Positions 22,993-33,578 of a stretch of 64,000 bases of DNA are shown here, one piece after another. Source of the DNA: Sphingobacteriia bacterium RIFOXYC2_FULL_35_18. GTDB lineage: Bacteria > Bacteroidota > Bacteroidia > Chitinophagales > Chitinophagaceae. Position 1 is the first letter of the stretch. Every line of letters begins with the position of its first letter. The position numbers and the translations under genes are program-made. The notes below the pieces were generated by a model that was given only the letters and a program-made list of their open reading frames with translations, did not search any database and had not been told where the DNA came from. The stretch lies in NCBI GenBank assembly GCA_001829005.1, contig MIAG01000010.1, forward strand, positions 122,878 through 186,877. Reading direction: 5' to 3'.

Positions 22993-24693
22993 ATGATTAG
23001 AAATCCTTTGCTAAAGATGAGTCTTTTGCTATTACTGCCGGTATCTATGATGGCACAAAAAGCAAACACTACCCTATTTACCAAGGCCGATACATTAAGG
23101 GGATCTATTACTCCCGAAAGAGCTTGGTGGAATTTGTTGCATTACGATATTCAAGTACGGCCAAATTTGGTTGATAAAACCTTACAAGGAGCTGTCACTA
23201 TCCAATTCAAAGTATTAACGAAGGGAAAGCGCATGCAGATTGATTTGCAACAGCCTTTGGTGATTGATAGTGTGTTCTTTTTAGGCAAGACCAAACAAGC
23301 ACTAAAATTTACAAGAGAAGGCAATGTTGCGATGGTCAATATGCCCAATGATTTAAAAGTTAATATGGAGGGATTGGTGCAGGTTCATTATCAGGGTGTT
23401 CCTAGGGCTGCCATACGAGCTCCTTGGGATGGAGGAATTAGTTGGACAAAAGATGAATTAGGGAATCCATTTGTAGCTACATCTTGTCAGGGATTGGGGG
23501 CAAGTGTTTGGTGGCCTTGCAAAGACCATCAATATGATGAACCAGAAAAAGGGGTAACTATTTCTGTTCGAGTGCCTGATAGTTTAATGAATGTGTCTAA
23601 TGGAAGATTAATCAATACTGTACAACATGAAGATGCTACAAAATCTTGGGTATGGCAAGTAACTGAACCCATTAATAATTACAGTGTGAGTATGAATATT
23701 GGAAAATACATTCATATGCACGATGAGTTGAATGGAGAAGCAGGTAAATTAAGTTTAGATTATTATGTGTTGCCACAAAATAAAGCAGGAGCTGAAAGAC
23801 AGTTTTCGCAAGTAAAACCAATGATAGAATGTTTTGAACATTGGTTTGGAAAATACCCTTTTTATAAAGATGGATTTAAATTAGTAGAAGTTCCATATTT
23901 GGGTATGGAACACCAGAGTAATGTAGCTTATGGGAACAAATATATGAATGGATATTTAGGAAGAGATTTGTCTGGAACTGGTTGGGGGTTAAAGTGGGAC
24001 TTTATTATAGTTCATGAAAGCGGTCATGAGTGGTTTGGAAATAATATTACATCAAAAGATATTGCCGACATGTGGATTCATGAGGGGTTTACCAACTATT
24101 CTGAAACCCTATTTACGCAATGGTTAAGTGGTAAAGAAGCTGGTTCTGCCTACAATAAGGGTGCAAGAAAAAATATCCGCAACGATAAACCAATACTTGG
24201 TACATATAATGTTCACAATACAGGAAGTGGAGATATGTATCCTAAAGCTTCTGCAATGATACACAGCATCAGGATGTCTATGAACAACGATGAAAAGTTC
24301 AGACAGATGTTGAGACACCTCAATAAAAAGTTCTATCATCAAATTGTTACTACTCCTATGATAGAAAAAGAAATCTCATTGTACACAGGCTATTCGGTTA
24401 AAGGAATATTTACTCAATACCTTACTACTACCCTAGTTCCTTCCTTCGAGTATAAATTATCTGCAGATGGCAGAACCCTTAATTATAGATATTCAAATGC
24501 AGTCAAAAATTTTCACATGCCTTTGCAAGTGAAAACCAATAATGGCTTTTTAGTATTAAAACCAAAAGTGAATATTTGGCAATCTATACTATTAACTAAT
24601 TCACAAGCTGCTAATTTGCAATTAGAAGATTTAGAGAACTATTTTTATATCAGTATCAACGGTAGAAAAGAAGTACAGATTAAAATGAATTAG
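22993..24693 (+). CDS. Secreted M1 family metallopeptidase
   Basis: This 566-residue protein has a signal peptide (cleavage near MMAQ22) and the gluzincin zinc site His341-Glu342-X2-His345 with Glu364 as third ligand (HESGHEWF...WIHEGFTNYSE). The exopeptidase box usually reading GAMEN is YLGMEHQS here, with Glu306 retained. It is shorter than full aminopeptidase N, lacking the large helical C-terminal domain, as is common for Bacteroidota periplasmic M1 enzymes. Likely an aminopeptidase in peptide scavenging. The flippase gene starts 5 bp after its stop. Confidence 0.9.
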   Translation: MIRNPLLKMSLLLLLPVSMMAQKANTTLFTKADTLRGSITPERAWWNLLHYDIQVRPNLVDKTLQGAVTIQFKVLTKGKRMQIDLQQPLVIDSVFFLGKTKQALKFTREGNVAMVNMPNDLKVNMEGLVQVHYQGVPRAAIRAPWDGGISWTKDELGNPFVATSCQGLGASVWWPCKDHQYDEPEKGVTISVRVPDSLMNVSNGRLINTVQHEDATKSWVWQVTEPINNYSVSMNIGKYIHMHDELNGEAGKLSLDYYVLPQNKAGAERQFSQVKPMIECFEHWFGKYPFYKDGFKLVEVPYLGMEHQSNVAYGNKYMNGYLGRDLSGTGWGLKWDFIIVHESGHEWFGNNITSKDIADMWIHEGFTNYSETLFTQWLSGKEAGSAYNKGARKNIRNDKPILGTYNVHNTGSGDMYPKASAMIHSIRMSMNNDEKFRQMLRHLNKKFYHQIVTTPMIEKEISLYTGYSVKGIFTQYLTTTLVPSFEYKLSADGRTLNYRYSNAVKNFHMPLQVKTNNGFLVLKPKVNIWQSILLTNSQAANLQLEDLENYFYISINGRKEVQIKMN

Positions 24694-24698
24694 CAAGT

Positions 24699-26189
24699 AT
24701 GGGAACTATTCGGAAGCAAACCATCATCTCGAGTTTATTGGTCTATATAGGATTCTTTATAGGCGCCATCAATATGTATATTTATACAAAGGATGGATCG
24801 TTTACTTTAGAACAGTTTGCACTAACCCGAATATTTTTTGATTTTGCCCAAAACATGTATGCATTTGGTGCTTTAGGTGTAATACCAGTTATCTATAAAT
24901 TTTATCCATATTACAAAGACAACTTAGAAAAGCACAAAATTGATTTAATGACTTGGGGCATGCTTGCTGCATTGCTTGGATTCATATTAGTAATGTTAGC
25001 AGGTTGGTATTTTAGGCCCGTATTTGAAGCCCAGTTTTATGAAAAGTCTAAACTGATAGTAGACTATTATTACTTAATGTTTCCCTTTGCCTTGGGTATG
25101 TTGTTTTTTTCTGTATTAGAAGGATTTTGTTGGGCACTACAAAAAACGGTGTTCTCTAATTTTTTAAAAGAGACAGGATTAAGAATATTTACCAGTGTGT
25201 TAATAGCATTGTATTATTTTAAGTTAATTCCCTTTGAATCTTTTATCTTCTTTTTTGCTTTTTTATATTTATTGATTTTTGTAATTCTTGCCACTTATTT
25301 GTATGCTACTCAGCAAATACATTTCCCAACTACAATTAGTAGGGTTACAAAAAAGTTTTGGAAGAAGATGTTAGGAATGCAAGTACTAATATACAGTGGA
25401 ACGGTAATTGCTTCAATTGCTGCAACCATTGATAGCTTTATTATTGCTAAATTCCAAGGGTTGGCCGTTGTAGGAGTATTTGGATTAGCGCAATACGCAG
25501 CCAATTTAATTCAAGTGCCACAACGCAGTATACAAGCAATTTCCGCAGGGGTACTTTCTCGTGCATGGAAAGATAAAGATCTAAACGAGATCAAAAGAAT
25601 TTACAAACGCTCATGCATCAATTTATTAATCATGGCATTGTTCATCTTTGGAAATCTTTGGTTAAATGTAGCTGATGGTATGCGGGTATTGCATATACAA
25701 AAAGAATACGAAGCGGGCTTGGGTACTATTTTTATTTTAGGAATGGTGCGGATTATTGATGCAGGAACTGGCTTGAATGCGATGGTCATCAATACTTCCA
25801 CTTATTGGCGTTTTGATTTTATTAGTGGAGTGATACTGTTGGCTTTTAGATTGCCTCTCACCTATTATTTGATTATGCACTATGGAATTATCGGTTCTGC
25901 ATTTGCTGAATTGTTTGCTTATAGTTTATACAATTTTATCCGCTTTGAATTTTTACGAAGGAAATTTAAAATGCAACCTTTTGATTTAAAAACATTATTG
26001 GCTCTTGGCGTGGCAACAGGGGCATTTGGCATCAGTTATTTAATCTTTCAAGATATGCATGGATGGGTAGGGATTATTTTGCGTAGTGTATTATTTTCTG
26101 CATTGATGGTATTGGCAATATTTAAACTAAAGCTAACCCCAGACGCTGGTCAGCTATACCATAACTTCATGTTACGTTTCAAGAAATAA
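24699..26189 (+). CDS. Polysaccharide/lipid-linked oligosaccharide flippase (MOP superfamily)
   Basis: This 496-residue membrane protein has about fourteen transmembrane segments and the general sequence character of Wzx/MurJ-like exporters, including GTVIASIAATIDSFIIAKFQGL at the start of the second half. It would flip undecaprenyl-linked saccharides across the inner membrane. It stands outside any polysaccharide cluster, so its cargo is unknown. Its stop codon touches the stop of the convergent NlpC gene with no gap. Confidence 0.8.
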   Translation: MGTIRKQTIISSLLVYIGFFIGAINMYIYTKDGSFTLEQFALTRIFFDFAQNMYAFGALGVIPVIYKFYPYYKDNLEKHKIDLMTWGMLAALLGFILVMLAGWYFRPVFEAQFYEKSKLIVDYYYLMFPFALGMLFFSVLEGFCWALQKTVFSNFLKETGLRIFTSVLIALYYFKLIPFESFIFFFAFLYLLIFVILATYLYATQQIHFPTTISRVTKKFWKKMLGMQVLIYSGTVIASIAATIDSFIIAKFQGLAVVGVFGLAQYAANLIQVPQRSIQAISAGVLSRAWKDKDLNEIKRIYKRSCINLLIMALFIFGNLWLNVADGMRVLHIQKEYEAGLGTIFILGMVRIIDAGTGLNAMVINTSTYWRFDFISGVILLAFRLPLTYYLIMHYGIIGSAFAELFAYSLYNFIRFEFLRRKFKMQPFDLKTLLALGVATGAFGISYLIFQDMHGWVGIILRSVLFSALMVLAIFKLKLTPDAGQLYHNFMLRFKK

Positions 26190-26885
26190 TTAACGCATTC
26201 TTCCCCCACCCCTAAATTTAGGGTTCCAATATTTATCACTTAAGTCGGTAATGGTAACTCCCTGAGAAGTAGATGCATGAAGGAATTTATTGTTTTGAAT
26301 ATAAATGCCTACATGAGAAATTCCTCTTCCACCTGTATTAAAGAATACTAAATCTCCTTCTTGCAACTCATCAATTGCAATCGGTTGCATGATATTAAAT
26401 TGTTCTTGTGAAGTACGCGGTAATTGTACATTATATACTTCTTTCATGATTACCTGAGTAAAAGCAGAGCAGTCAATACAATTCATTGTACTACCTCCAA
26501 TGCAATATCGTGTTCCCCACCATTTGTCCATTAATTCTAACAAAGGAATATTGGTCAATTCCTCTGCAGGCATATCCATGACGATGGCATATTTTATTTG
26601 CAACCAGTTTGCTTTTTCAAGTTCAGCCTTAGAGGGAGGATTGCTTCCATTATTAGTTGATTTCTTTTTAGCAGTGGTTGACGTGCTAGTGGTTTTATGT
26701 TTCGTGGTAGTGACCGTTCCCAATGTTACTTCAATCCCATTAATGAACTCTCTTTTTTCATTGGAATACACTTTAGTAACAGGTTTGCTGGTTGATTGAT
26801 CTTTGTTTACCATCTTTCGAACGGTATTACAACCGCTTATAACAAGCAACAACAAAAATAAATTGATATATGATTTACTACTCAT
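26190..26885 (-). CDS. NlpC/P60 cysteine peptidase, lipoprotein
   Basis: This 231-residue protein has a lipobox (LLLLVISGC, Cys19), a ~65-residue Thr/Ser/Lys-rich linker, and an NlpC/P60 domain with catalytic Cys139 (NCIDCSAF), His191 (GISHVGIYI) and a third residue His203 (FLHAST). Such enzymes cleave gamma-D-Glu-diaminopimelate links in peptidoglycan stem peptides. It is convergent with the flippase gene and divergent from dnaE, with 94 bp before dnaE. Envelope-anchored; probably a cell-wall hydrolase. Confidence 0.92.
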   Translation of the reverse strand: MSSKSYINLFLLLLVISGCNTVRKMVNKDQSTSKPVTKVYSNEKREFINGIEVTLGTVTTTKHKTTSTSTTAKKKSTNNGSNPPSKAELEKANWLQIKYAIVMDMPAEELTNIPLLELMDKWWGTRYCIGGSTMNCIDCSAFTQVIMKEVYNVQLPRTSQEQFNIMQPIAIDELQEGDLVFFNTGGRGISHVGIYIQNNKFLHASTSQGVTITDLSDKYWNPKFRGGGRMR

Positions 26886-26979
26886 ATGGCCTGCAATTTA
26901 GCTTCTTTATGCTAATGTGGAAAATTGTCACTTTGTTATGGTTTTGCAAAGCCCGAACTTTGAAGACTATTCTTGAATT

Positions 26980-29900
26980 ATGCCGCAGTTTTCTCATTTA
27001 CATGTTCATACCCAGTATTCTTTATTAGATGGAGCAGCACCTATTGATGAGTTGTACAAAAAAGCAGCGGCGAATCATATGCCTGCATTGGCAATTACCG
27101 ATCATGGCAATATGTTTGGTGCATTTGATTTTGTAAGTCAAGCTTGGAAGAATACCAAAGTAGTGGGAAAAGACGATAACGGGAAAGATATAATTGAACC
27201 TGTAGTTAAGCCAATTGTGGGTTGTGAATTTTATGTAGTTAAAGATCGACATATTAAAACCTTTACTAAGGAATCCAAAGACAATCGTTATCATCAAGTA
27301 TTATTGGCTAAAAATGCAGTTGGGTACCAGAATTTAGTTAAGCTTACTTCTCTCGGTTACATTGAAGGGATGTATAGTAAGTATCCTCGAATTGATAAAG
27401 AATTAATAGAACAATACCATGAAGGTTTGATAGCCACTACTTGTTGCATTGGGGCTTATGTACCTCAAACCATTTTGCACCAAGGTGAAGAGAAAGCTGA
27501 ACAAGAATTCAAATGGTGGTTAGATTTATTTGGAGAAGACTATTATATTGAAATACAAAGACACGATATAAAAGAGCAGGAAATTATTAATAACACACTG
27601 CTCAAGTTTTCCAAGAAATACAATGTGCCAGTTATTGCAACCAATGACAGTCATTATGTAGACCAAGACGATGCCAATGCACATGATATTTTATTGTGTA
27701 TTAACACAGGCGAAAAACAGAGTACGCCCGGATTTGACGATTTTGTAAATGATGAAGTTCAAATTAAAAACCGTCGTTTTAAATTTCCCAATGATCAATT
27801 TTATTTTAAGACACAAGAAGAAATGGCCAAGCTATTTCATGATATACCTGAGTCTTTAGATAATACCAATCGCATTGTAGACAAAGTAGAAGTATTGAAT
27901 TTAAAAAAAGATATACTCCTCCCCGCTTTCCCAATTCCTAAAGAATTTCAAATACATGCGGATGCCAATTTAAATCAATGGGAATTATTGAAGCACTTGA
28001 CCTATGAAGGTGCTAAACAACGATACAATGAAATCACACCAGAAGTACAAGAAAGAATAGACTTTGAATTGTTTACCATCAAAACCATGGGCTTTGCTGG
28101 ATACTTCTTAATTGTAAGTGATTTTATTAAAGCGGGTAGAGATATGGGTGTTTTCATTGGCCCAGGTAGAGGCTCTGCTGCTGGATCTGTTGTAGCGTTC
28201 TGTATTGGAATTACGAATATTGATCCTATTAAATACAATTTACTATTCGAGCGTTTCTTAAATCCGGATCGTAAAAGCATGCCCGATATAGATACAGACT
28301 TTGACGACGAAGGGCGTCAAAAAGTGATTGACTATGTAGTGCAGAAATATGGAAAGAGCCAGGTTGCGCAAATTGTTACCTATGGCACAATGGCCGCTAA
28401 AATGAGTATCAAAGATGTTGCCCGCGTTTTAGATTTGCCATTAGCGGAGAGCAATATGCTTGCTAAGTTGGTACCAGACAAACCTGGAACCGAATTAGGC
28501 CGTGTATTAAAAGCTCCTCTAACTATTAAAGAAGGGCCTAAATCATTAGAAGAAAAAGAAGGCTATCAGCAAGAGGATATTGATAATGTAAAGAAGTTGA
28601 GAGAAATTTATAAGGGATCTGATATACGTGCACAAGTACTTAGAGAAGCTGAACGTTTAGAGGGATCGGTACGTAATACGGGCATACACGCTGCTGGTAT
28701 CATTATAGCCCCTAGAGATTTAACCGATTTAATACCCGTAGCAACAGCAAAAGATTCAGACTTGTGGGTGACCCAAATTGAAGGAAGTATTATTGAAGAT
28801 GCTGGGGTAATTAAGATGGACTTTCTGGGTTTAAAAACCCTTTCTATTTTAAAGACCGCATTGGAATTAATCAAACTAAATCATGGGGTTGTTATAGATT
28901 TAGATACCATTCCTCTAGATGATGAAAAGACTTTTCAATTGTACCAAAGCGGTCAAACCAATGGAACATTCCAGTTTGAAAGTGTGGGTATGCAAAAGTA
29001 TTTAAGGGAATTAAAGCCAGACCATTTCAATGACCTTATTGCAATGAACGCATTGTATAGACCAGGCCCTATTGCTTATATTCCCAATTTTATTGCACGA
29101 AAACATGGTAGAGAAGCCATCAGTTATGATATTGAGGAAACCAAAGAATACCTAAGTGATACCTATGGTATTACGGTGTATCAAGAACAAGTAATGTTGC
29201 TAAGCCAGAGCTTAGCAGGTTTCTCTAAAGGTGATGCCGACGTTTTGCGTAAAGCAATGGGTAAAAAGCAAAAATCGGTACTTGATAAAATGAAAGCACA
29301 GTTTATTGGAGGGGCAACTGCCAAAGGCCATCCTGCAGATAAGCTGGAGAAAATTTGGACCGATTGGGAGGCATTTGCACAATATGCATTTAATAAGTCT
29401 CACTCTACTTGTTATGCTTTTGTGGCTTATCAAACAGCTTATTTAAAAGCTCATTATCCAGGTGAATACATGTCTGCCGTTTTGAATCACCAAGGCAATA
29501 TTGAAAAGATTACATTCTTTATGGAAGAGTGTAAGCGAATGGGAATTAATGTGCTAGGGCCTGATATCAATGAATCACTCAAAGGTTTTGCTGTGAACTC
29601 AAAAGGGGAAATCAGGTTTGGTTTAGGGGGATTGAAGGGCGTGGGTGAAATGGCCATCGAATCCATTATTTCAGAGCGTCAAAAGAACGGACCTTATATA
29701 GATATTTTTGATTTTGTACAAAGGGTATTACAAAAGTCTGTCAATAAAAAATCATTAGAAAGCTTGGTTTATTCTGGGGCATTTGATTGCTTCCCAGAAT
29801 TACATCGCGCACAATATTTTAATACTGTTGATGGAGAAAGAGTAAATGGCTTAGAAAAAATTGTGAACTATGGTCAAGTACAACAAAGTTTAAGTTCAGG

Positions 29901-30654
29901 CACTACCAATACCCTTTTTGGAGATTTACCAGGAGCCATGCATGTTCCCAAACCAAAGATTGCTCCTTGTGAACCTTGGACATTGACTGAGCTGTTGAAT
30001 TACGAAAAAGAAGTTACAGGCATGTTTATGAGTGGACATCCATTGGATCATTTCAAATTCGAACTGAAACATTATGAAATCACCAATATTGCCGACTTTA
30101 ATGAACTTAGAGACGCTTTGGTGGAAGGTGCAAGTTTGGGTAAAATGTATCGAGTGGCTGGATTAGTAACCGATGTGCAACATAGAATGACCAAGACTGG
30201 AAAAAATTTCGGGTCATTTGTAATAGAAGATTACAGTGGCAAAACCGAATACATGTTATGGAGCGAAGATTATATCAAATACAAAGACTATTTAGAGAAA
30301 GGCCAAAATATTTTGTTAAATGGGTACTTTAGAAACCGCTACAATCAACCTAATTTATTTGAATTCAAAATCAGTAGCATGTCTTTACTTGAAACAGTAA
30401 AGCAACAACTAACCCGATCTGTTGAAATTAATATGCATCCTTCTGCTGTAACACCTGCCATGGTGGGTTTTATTGAAAATAATTTAAAAACTTATCCTGG
30501 TAAGAGTACGCTAAGGATAAATATCATGGAACCCAAAGAAAATTTGAAGATTAGTATGTATACTATAGAGAGAGGTTTCCAGATGAATGAGGAAATGGCG
30601 GAATATCTTATGAATAACCTTGATATAGATGTAAAAGTCGGTTTGGTTGGATAA
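26980..30654 (+). CDS. dnaE: DNA polymerase III alpha subunit
   Basis: This 1224-residue replicative polymerase opens with a PHP domain (HLHVHTQYSLLDGAAPI, ITDHGNMFGAF). The C-family polymerase palm includes GPGRGSAAGSVVAF and the catalytic PDIDTDFDDEGR near residues 430-440, followed by TGIHAAGIIIAP and ALYRPGPIAYIP. The C-terminal part has a helix-hairpin-helix and an OB fold (VAGLVTDVQHRMTKTGKNFGSFVIEDYSG). It is the core synthesis subunit of the chromosome replisome. Length is near that of E. coli DnaE. It stands as a single gene. Confidence 0.95.
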   Translation: MPQFSHLHVHTQYSLLDGAAPIDELYKKAAANHMPALAITDHGNMFGAFDFVSQAWKNTKVVGKDDNGKDIIEPVVKPIVGCEFYVVKDRHIKTFTKESKDNRYHQVLLAKNAVGYQNLVKLTSLGYIEGMYSKYPRIDKELIEQYHEGLIATTCCIGAYVPQTILHQGEEKAEQEFKWWLDLFGEDYYIEIQRHDIKEQEIINNTLLKFSKKYNVPVIATNDSHYVDQDDANAHDILLCINTGEKQSTPGFDDFVNDEVQIKNRRFKFPNDQFYFKTQEEMAKLFHDIPESLDNTNRIVDKVEVLNLKKDILLPAFPIPKEFQIHADANLNQWELLKHLTYEGAKQRYNEITPEVQERIDFELFTIKTMGFAGYFLIVSDFIKAGRDMGVFIGPGRGSAAGSVVAFCIGITNIDPIKYNLLFERFLNPDRKSMPDIDTDFDDEGRQKVIDYVVQKYGKSQVAQIVTYGTMAAKMSIKDVARVLDLPLAESNMLAKLVPDKPGTELGRVLKAPLTIKEGPKSLEEKEGYQQEDIDNVKKLREIYKGSDIRAQVLREAERLEGSVRNTGIHAAGIIIAPRDLTDLIPVATAKDSDLWVTQIEGSIIEDAGVIKMDFLGLKTLSILKTALELIKLNHGVVIDLDTIPLDDEKTFQLYQSGQTNGTFQFESVGMQKYLRELKPDHFNDLIAMNALYRPGPIAYIPNFIARKHGREAISYDIEETKEYLSDTYGITVYQEQVMLLSQSLAGFSKGDADVLRKAMGKKQKSVLDKMKAQFIGGATAKGHPADKLEKIWTDWEAFAQYAFNKSHSTCYAFVAYQTAYLKAHYPGEYMSAVLNHQGNIEKITFFMEECKRMGINVLGPDINESLKGFAVNSKGEIRFGLGGLKGVGEMAIESIISERQKNGPYIDIFDFVQRVLQKSVNKKSLESLVYSGAFDCFPELHRAQYFNTVDGERVNGLEKIVNYGQVQQSLSSGTTNTLFGDLPGAMHVPKPKIAPCEPWTLTELLNYEKEVTGMFMSGHPLDHFKFELKHYEITNIADFNELRDALVEGASLGKMYRVAGLVTDVQHRMTKTGKNFGSFVIEDYSGKTEYMLWSEDYIKYKDYLEKGQNILLNGYFRNRYNQPNLFEFKISSMSLLETVKQQLTRSVEINMHPSAVTPAMVGFIENNLKTYPGKSTLRINIMEPKENLKISMYTIERGFQMNEEMAEYLMNNLDIDVKVGLVG

Positions 30655-30750
30655 ATAGGGTGTTATCTGCCCCAATGGCAGAAAAATCGGCCAAAACAAA
30701 CTAGTCACATAGGTGGAAAAGTCAAATGAGCAGTTCCTATGCTTTGGTAG

Positions 30751-30758
30751 TAAATTTG
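30751..30758 (+). promoter_or_regulatory. Bacteroidota -7 promoter element for thioredoxin
   Basis: TAAATTTG matches TAnnTTTG and lies 28 bp before the trxA ATG. A -33 TTTG at the expected distance is not present. Confidence 0.5.
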
Positions 30759-30786
30759 ATTAAAACAAACGTATAAAACAATAAAT

Positions 30787-31104
30787 ATGGCATTAGAATT
30801 AACAGACGCGAATTTCCAAGCAACCGTATTGGATAGCGATAAATTAACCGTAGTAGATTTTTGGGCAGAATGGTGTGGACCATGTAGAGCCATTGGACCA
30901 GTTATTGAAGAATTATCTAAGGAGTACGATGGTAAAATAAATGTAGGAAAAGTAAATGTAGATCATAATCCTAATTTGAGTGTGAATTACGGTATCACTT
31001 CTATCCCTGCTATCTTATTTATCAAAGGTGGTCAGATAGTAGACAAACAAATTGGAGCAGTTCCAAAATCTGTTTTAGACAAAAAAATTCAAGCACACAT
31101 GTAG
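30787..31104 (+). CDS. trxA: Thioredoxin
   Basis: This 105-residue protein is a complete cytoplasmic thioredoxin with active site Cys30-Gly-Pro-Cys33 in FWAEWCGPCRAIGP and the cis-proline loop TSIPAILF. It reduces disulfides in proteins such as ribonucleotide reductase and MsrA. It has its own -7 element upstream and is separated by 45 bp from the nucleoside transporter gene. Confidence 0.96.
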   Translation: MALELTDANFQATVLDSDKLTVVDFWAEWCGPCRAIGPVIEELSKEYDGKINVGKVNVDHNPNLSVNYGITSIPAILFIKGGQIVDKQIGAVPKSVLDKKIQAHM

Positions 31105-31149
31105 TGATTCCGTATCTTTCAAACCTAATCTATTACCAACTGATTGTAT

Positions 31150-32379
31150 ATGGAAAGGTTTCAAGGAATTATTGGGATTATATTGATACTGGGCATTGCA
31201 TTTTTGTTTTCTAATAATAAACGAAGAATTAACTATAGACTGGTTTTTAGTGGAATATTATTGCAAATTTTTATTGCAGTAATGGTTCTCAAAGTTCCCC
31301 CTGTAACCCGCTTTTTTCAATTGCTGGGCCATGGGATGGAAAAAATTGAACGGTTTGCTAGAGAAGGTGTAGCGTTTGTGTACAGTGGCATCATGGTTAA
31401 TGCTCCAGATGGAGTGAAGAATTTTAGTCAGGGTGGATTTGTATTTGCATTTAGTGTTACCGCAACCATTATTTTGGTTTGTGTGTTGGTAGCCATTTTA
31501 TATCATTTTGGGGTAATGCAGTTCATCGTATCTGTCATTGCCAAAGCCATGAACTTTATCATGCGCGTAAGCGGAGCCGAAGCACTCAGTAATGTTGCTT
31601 CGGCTTTTGTTGGTCAGGTAGAAGCGCAAGTGATGATCCGCCCCTATTTAAGCACCATGACCAAGAGCGAATTACTCGCGAGTATGAGTGGAAGTTTGGC
31701 CTGTATTGCTGGAGGAATTTTGATTGTATATGCCAATATGGGTGCGAAAGCAGAATATTTACTTACAGCAAGTTTAATGGCTGCACCAGGGGCTTTGGTG
31801 ATTTCTAAAATTGTGTTCCCTGAAACCGAAGAGTCTCAAACCATGGGCAAAGTGAAACTAGAAGTAAAAAGCCCATACAGCAATATTATAGATGCCATTT
31901 CTCATGGAGCCAGTGATGGGATGAAGATTGCGTTGAATGTAATAGCCATGTTAATTGGTTTCATTGCATTGATTGCTTTAATTAACTACTGTATTGGGTT
32001 AATGATACCCGGAGTAACTTTAGATGTTATTTTTAGTAAGATTTTCTATCCTATGACTTGGGCAATGGGTGTACCACAAGTGGATATAGCTAATGCTGCT
32101 TCTTTATTGGGTCAAAAATTGACCATTAATGAGTTTGTTGCTTTTAATAATTTAACTACAAAAACCATCCCTATTGTTTCTGAAAAGGGTTTGTTGATTG
32201 TAAGTATTGCCATTTGTGGATTCGCTAATTTTAGTAGTGTTGGTATGCAGATTGGGGGAATTGGCGAATTAGCCCCTACTCGTAGGGCAGATTTAGCAAA
32301 ACTGGGATTAAGAGCACTGTTATGCGGAACCCTTGCTTCTTATTTGTCTGCAACAATTGCGGGCATTCTGATGTTTTAA
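31150..32379 (+). CDS. nupC: NupC family nucleoside transporter
   Basis: This 409-residue protein is a concentrative nucleoside transporter: the N-terminal gate RRINYRLVFSGILLQ, then VFAFSVTATIILVCVLVAILYHFGVMQ, SGAEALSNVASAFVGQVEAQVMIRPY and the C-terminal CGFANFSSVGMQIGGIGELAP motif. It takes up nucleosides with H+ or Na+. The start is ATG 31150; the in-frame TTG at 31144 is less likely. About nine membrane segments. Confidence 0.92.
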   Translation: MERFQGIIGIILILGIAFLFSNNKRRINYRLVFSGILLQIFIAVMVLKVPPVTRFFQLLGHGMEKIERFAREGVAFVYSGIMVNAPDGVKNFSQGGFVFAFSVTATIILVCVLVAILYHFGVMQFIVSVIAKAMNFIMRVSGAEALSNVASAFVGQVEAQVMIRPYLSTMTKSELLASMSGSLACIAGGILIVYANMGAKAEYLLTASLMAAPGALVISKIVFPETEESQTMGKVKLEVKSPYSNIIDAISHGASDGMKIALNVIAMLIGFIALIALINYCIGLMIPGVTLDVIFSKIFYPMTWAMGVPQVDIANAASLLGQKLTINEFVAFNNLTTKTIPIVSEKGLLIVSIAICGFANFSSVGMQIGGIGELAPTRRADLAKLGLRALLCGTLASYLSATIAGILMF

Positions 32380-32384
32380 TGGCG

Positions 32385-32392
32385 TAAATTTG
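32385..32392 (+). promoter_or_regulatory. Bacteroidota -7 promoter element for mqnE
   Basis: TAAATTTG lies 16 bp upstream of the mqnE ATG (32409), immediately after the nupC stop, suggesting mqnE has its own start with a short leader. Confidence 0.45.
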
Positions 32393-32408
32393 CAAAAAAT
32401 TTGGAGCC

Positions 32409-33560
32409 ATGAATACAGAAGCAGTTAAGGTATTGGTAGACGCTGAGCATAATCAACAGTTACAATCCATCGGATATAAAATATTAAACAAAGAACGCAT
32501 CAGTTTTGAAGAGGGCGTTGCTCTTTTTGAACAAGCATCACTGTCTTATGTAGGTGCTTTGGCCAATTGGGTAAGAGAGCAAAAGCATGGCCATAAAACC
32601 TATTTTAATAGAAACTTTCATATTGAGCCTACCAATGTTTGTGTATTTTCTTGTGCATTCTGCTCTTATTCAAAACTATATGCACACCGTGAGGAAGGTT
32701 GGGAATTAAGCATTGATCAGATGATGCATATAGTTAAAAGCTATGATGGGAAACCTGTTACTGAAGTTCATATAGTAGGTGGAGTACATCCTAAAATGAA
32801 TATGGATTTCTTTTTAGAATTATTGCGCACCATTAAAGCACATCGTCCTGATTTACATATCAAAGCATTTACACCGGTTGAGTTAGACTATATGTTTAGA
32901 AAAGCTAAAGTATCTGTAGAAGAAGGCATGCGTTTGGCACATGAAGCAGGGTTAGATTCTTTGCCTGGTGGGGGTGCAGAAATATTCCATCCAGATATTC
33001 GAAAAAAAATATGCGAAGATAAAGTGGATGCTGATGGATGGTTGGCTATTCACAAAGCAGCACATGAATTAGGAATGCATAGTAATGCCACCCTACTCTA
33101 TGGACATATTGAATCTTATTGGCATCGTATTCACCATATGGATCGTTTACGCAGTTTGCAAGACGAAACCGGCGGTTTTAATACTTTTATTCCACTCAAG
33201 TTCCGTAACAAAGACAATGATATGAGCAATGTGGCAGAAAGTACCATTGTAGAAGACATGAAAATGTATGCAGTATCCAGATTGTATTTAGACAACTTCA
33301 ACCATATCAAAGCTTATTGGCCAATGTTGGGAAGAAAGAATGCCCAATTAACATTGTCATTTGGCGTAAACGATATTGATGGCACTATAGACGATACTAC
33401 AAAAATATATGCGATGGCTGGTAGTGAAGAACAAACTCCTACCATGAGCACAGCAGATCTTGTTCAATTAATTAAACAAGTACGTCGTCAACCAGTGGAG
33501 CGTGGTACACTTTACAATGAAATCAAGGATTATAGCGATGTGGCAATAGATGCAGTTTAA
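32409..33560 (+). CDS. mqnE: Aminofutalosine synthase (radical SAM)
   Basis: This 383-residue radical SAM enzyme carries the cluster motif Cys78-X3-Cys82-X2-Cys85 (NVCVFSCAFCSYSK). Further motifs are EVHIVGGVHPKM, AFTPVELDYM, GLDSLPGGGAEIF and the C-terminal AYWPMLGRKNAQLTLSFGVNDIDGTIDDT, which distinguish MqnE from MqnC. It joins 3-enolpyruvoyl-benzoate and SAM to make aminofutalosine, so this organism makes menaquinone by the futalosine route. No other mqn genes are in the window. Confidence 0.92.
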   Translation: MNTEAVKVLVDAEHNQQLQSIGYKILNKERISFEEGVALFEQASLSYVGALANWVREQKHGHKTYFNRNFHIEPTNVCVFSCAFCSYSKLYAHREEGWELSIDQMMHIVKSYDGKPVTEVHIVGGVHPKMNMDFFLELLRTIKAHRPDLHIKAFTPVELDYMFRKAKVSVEEGMRLAHEAGLDSLPGGGAEIFHPDIRKKICEDKVDADGWLAIHKAAHELGMHSNATLLYGHIESYWHRIHHMDRLRSLQDETGGFNTFIPLKFRNKDNDMSNVAESTIVEDMKMYAVSRLYLDNFNHIKAYWPMLGRKNAQLTLSFGVNDIDGTIDDTTKIYAMAGSEEQTPTMSTADLVQLIKQVRRQPVERGTLYNEIKDYSDVAIDAV

Positions 33561-33578
33561 TGCACTTTTTCAGACTAT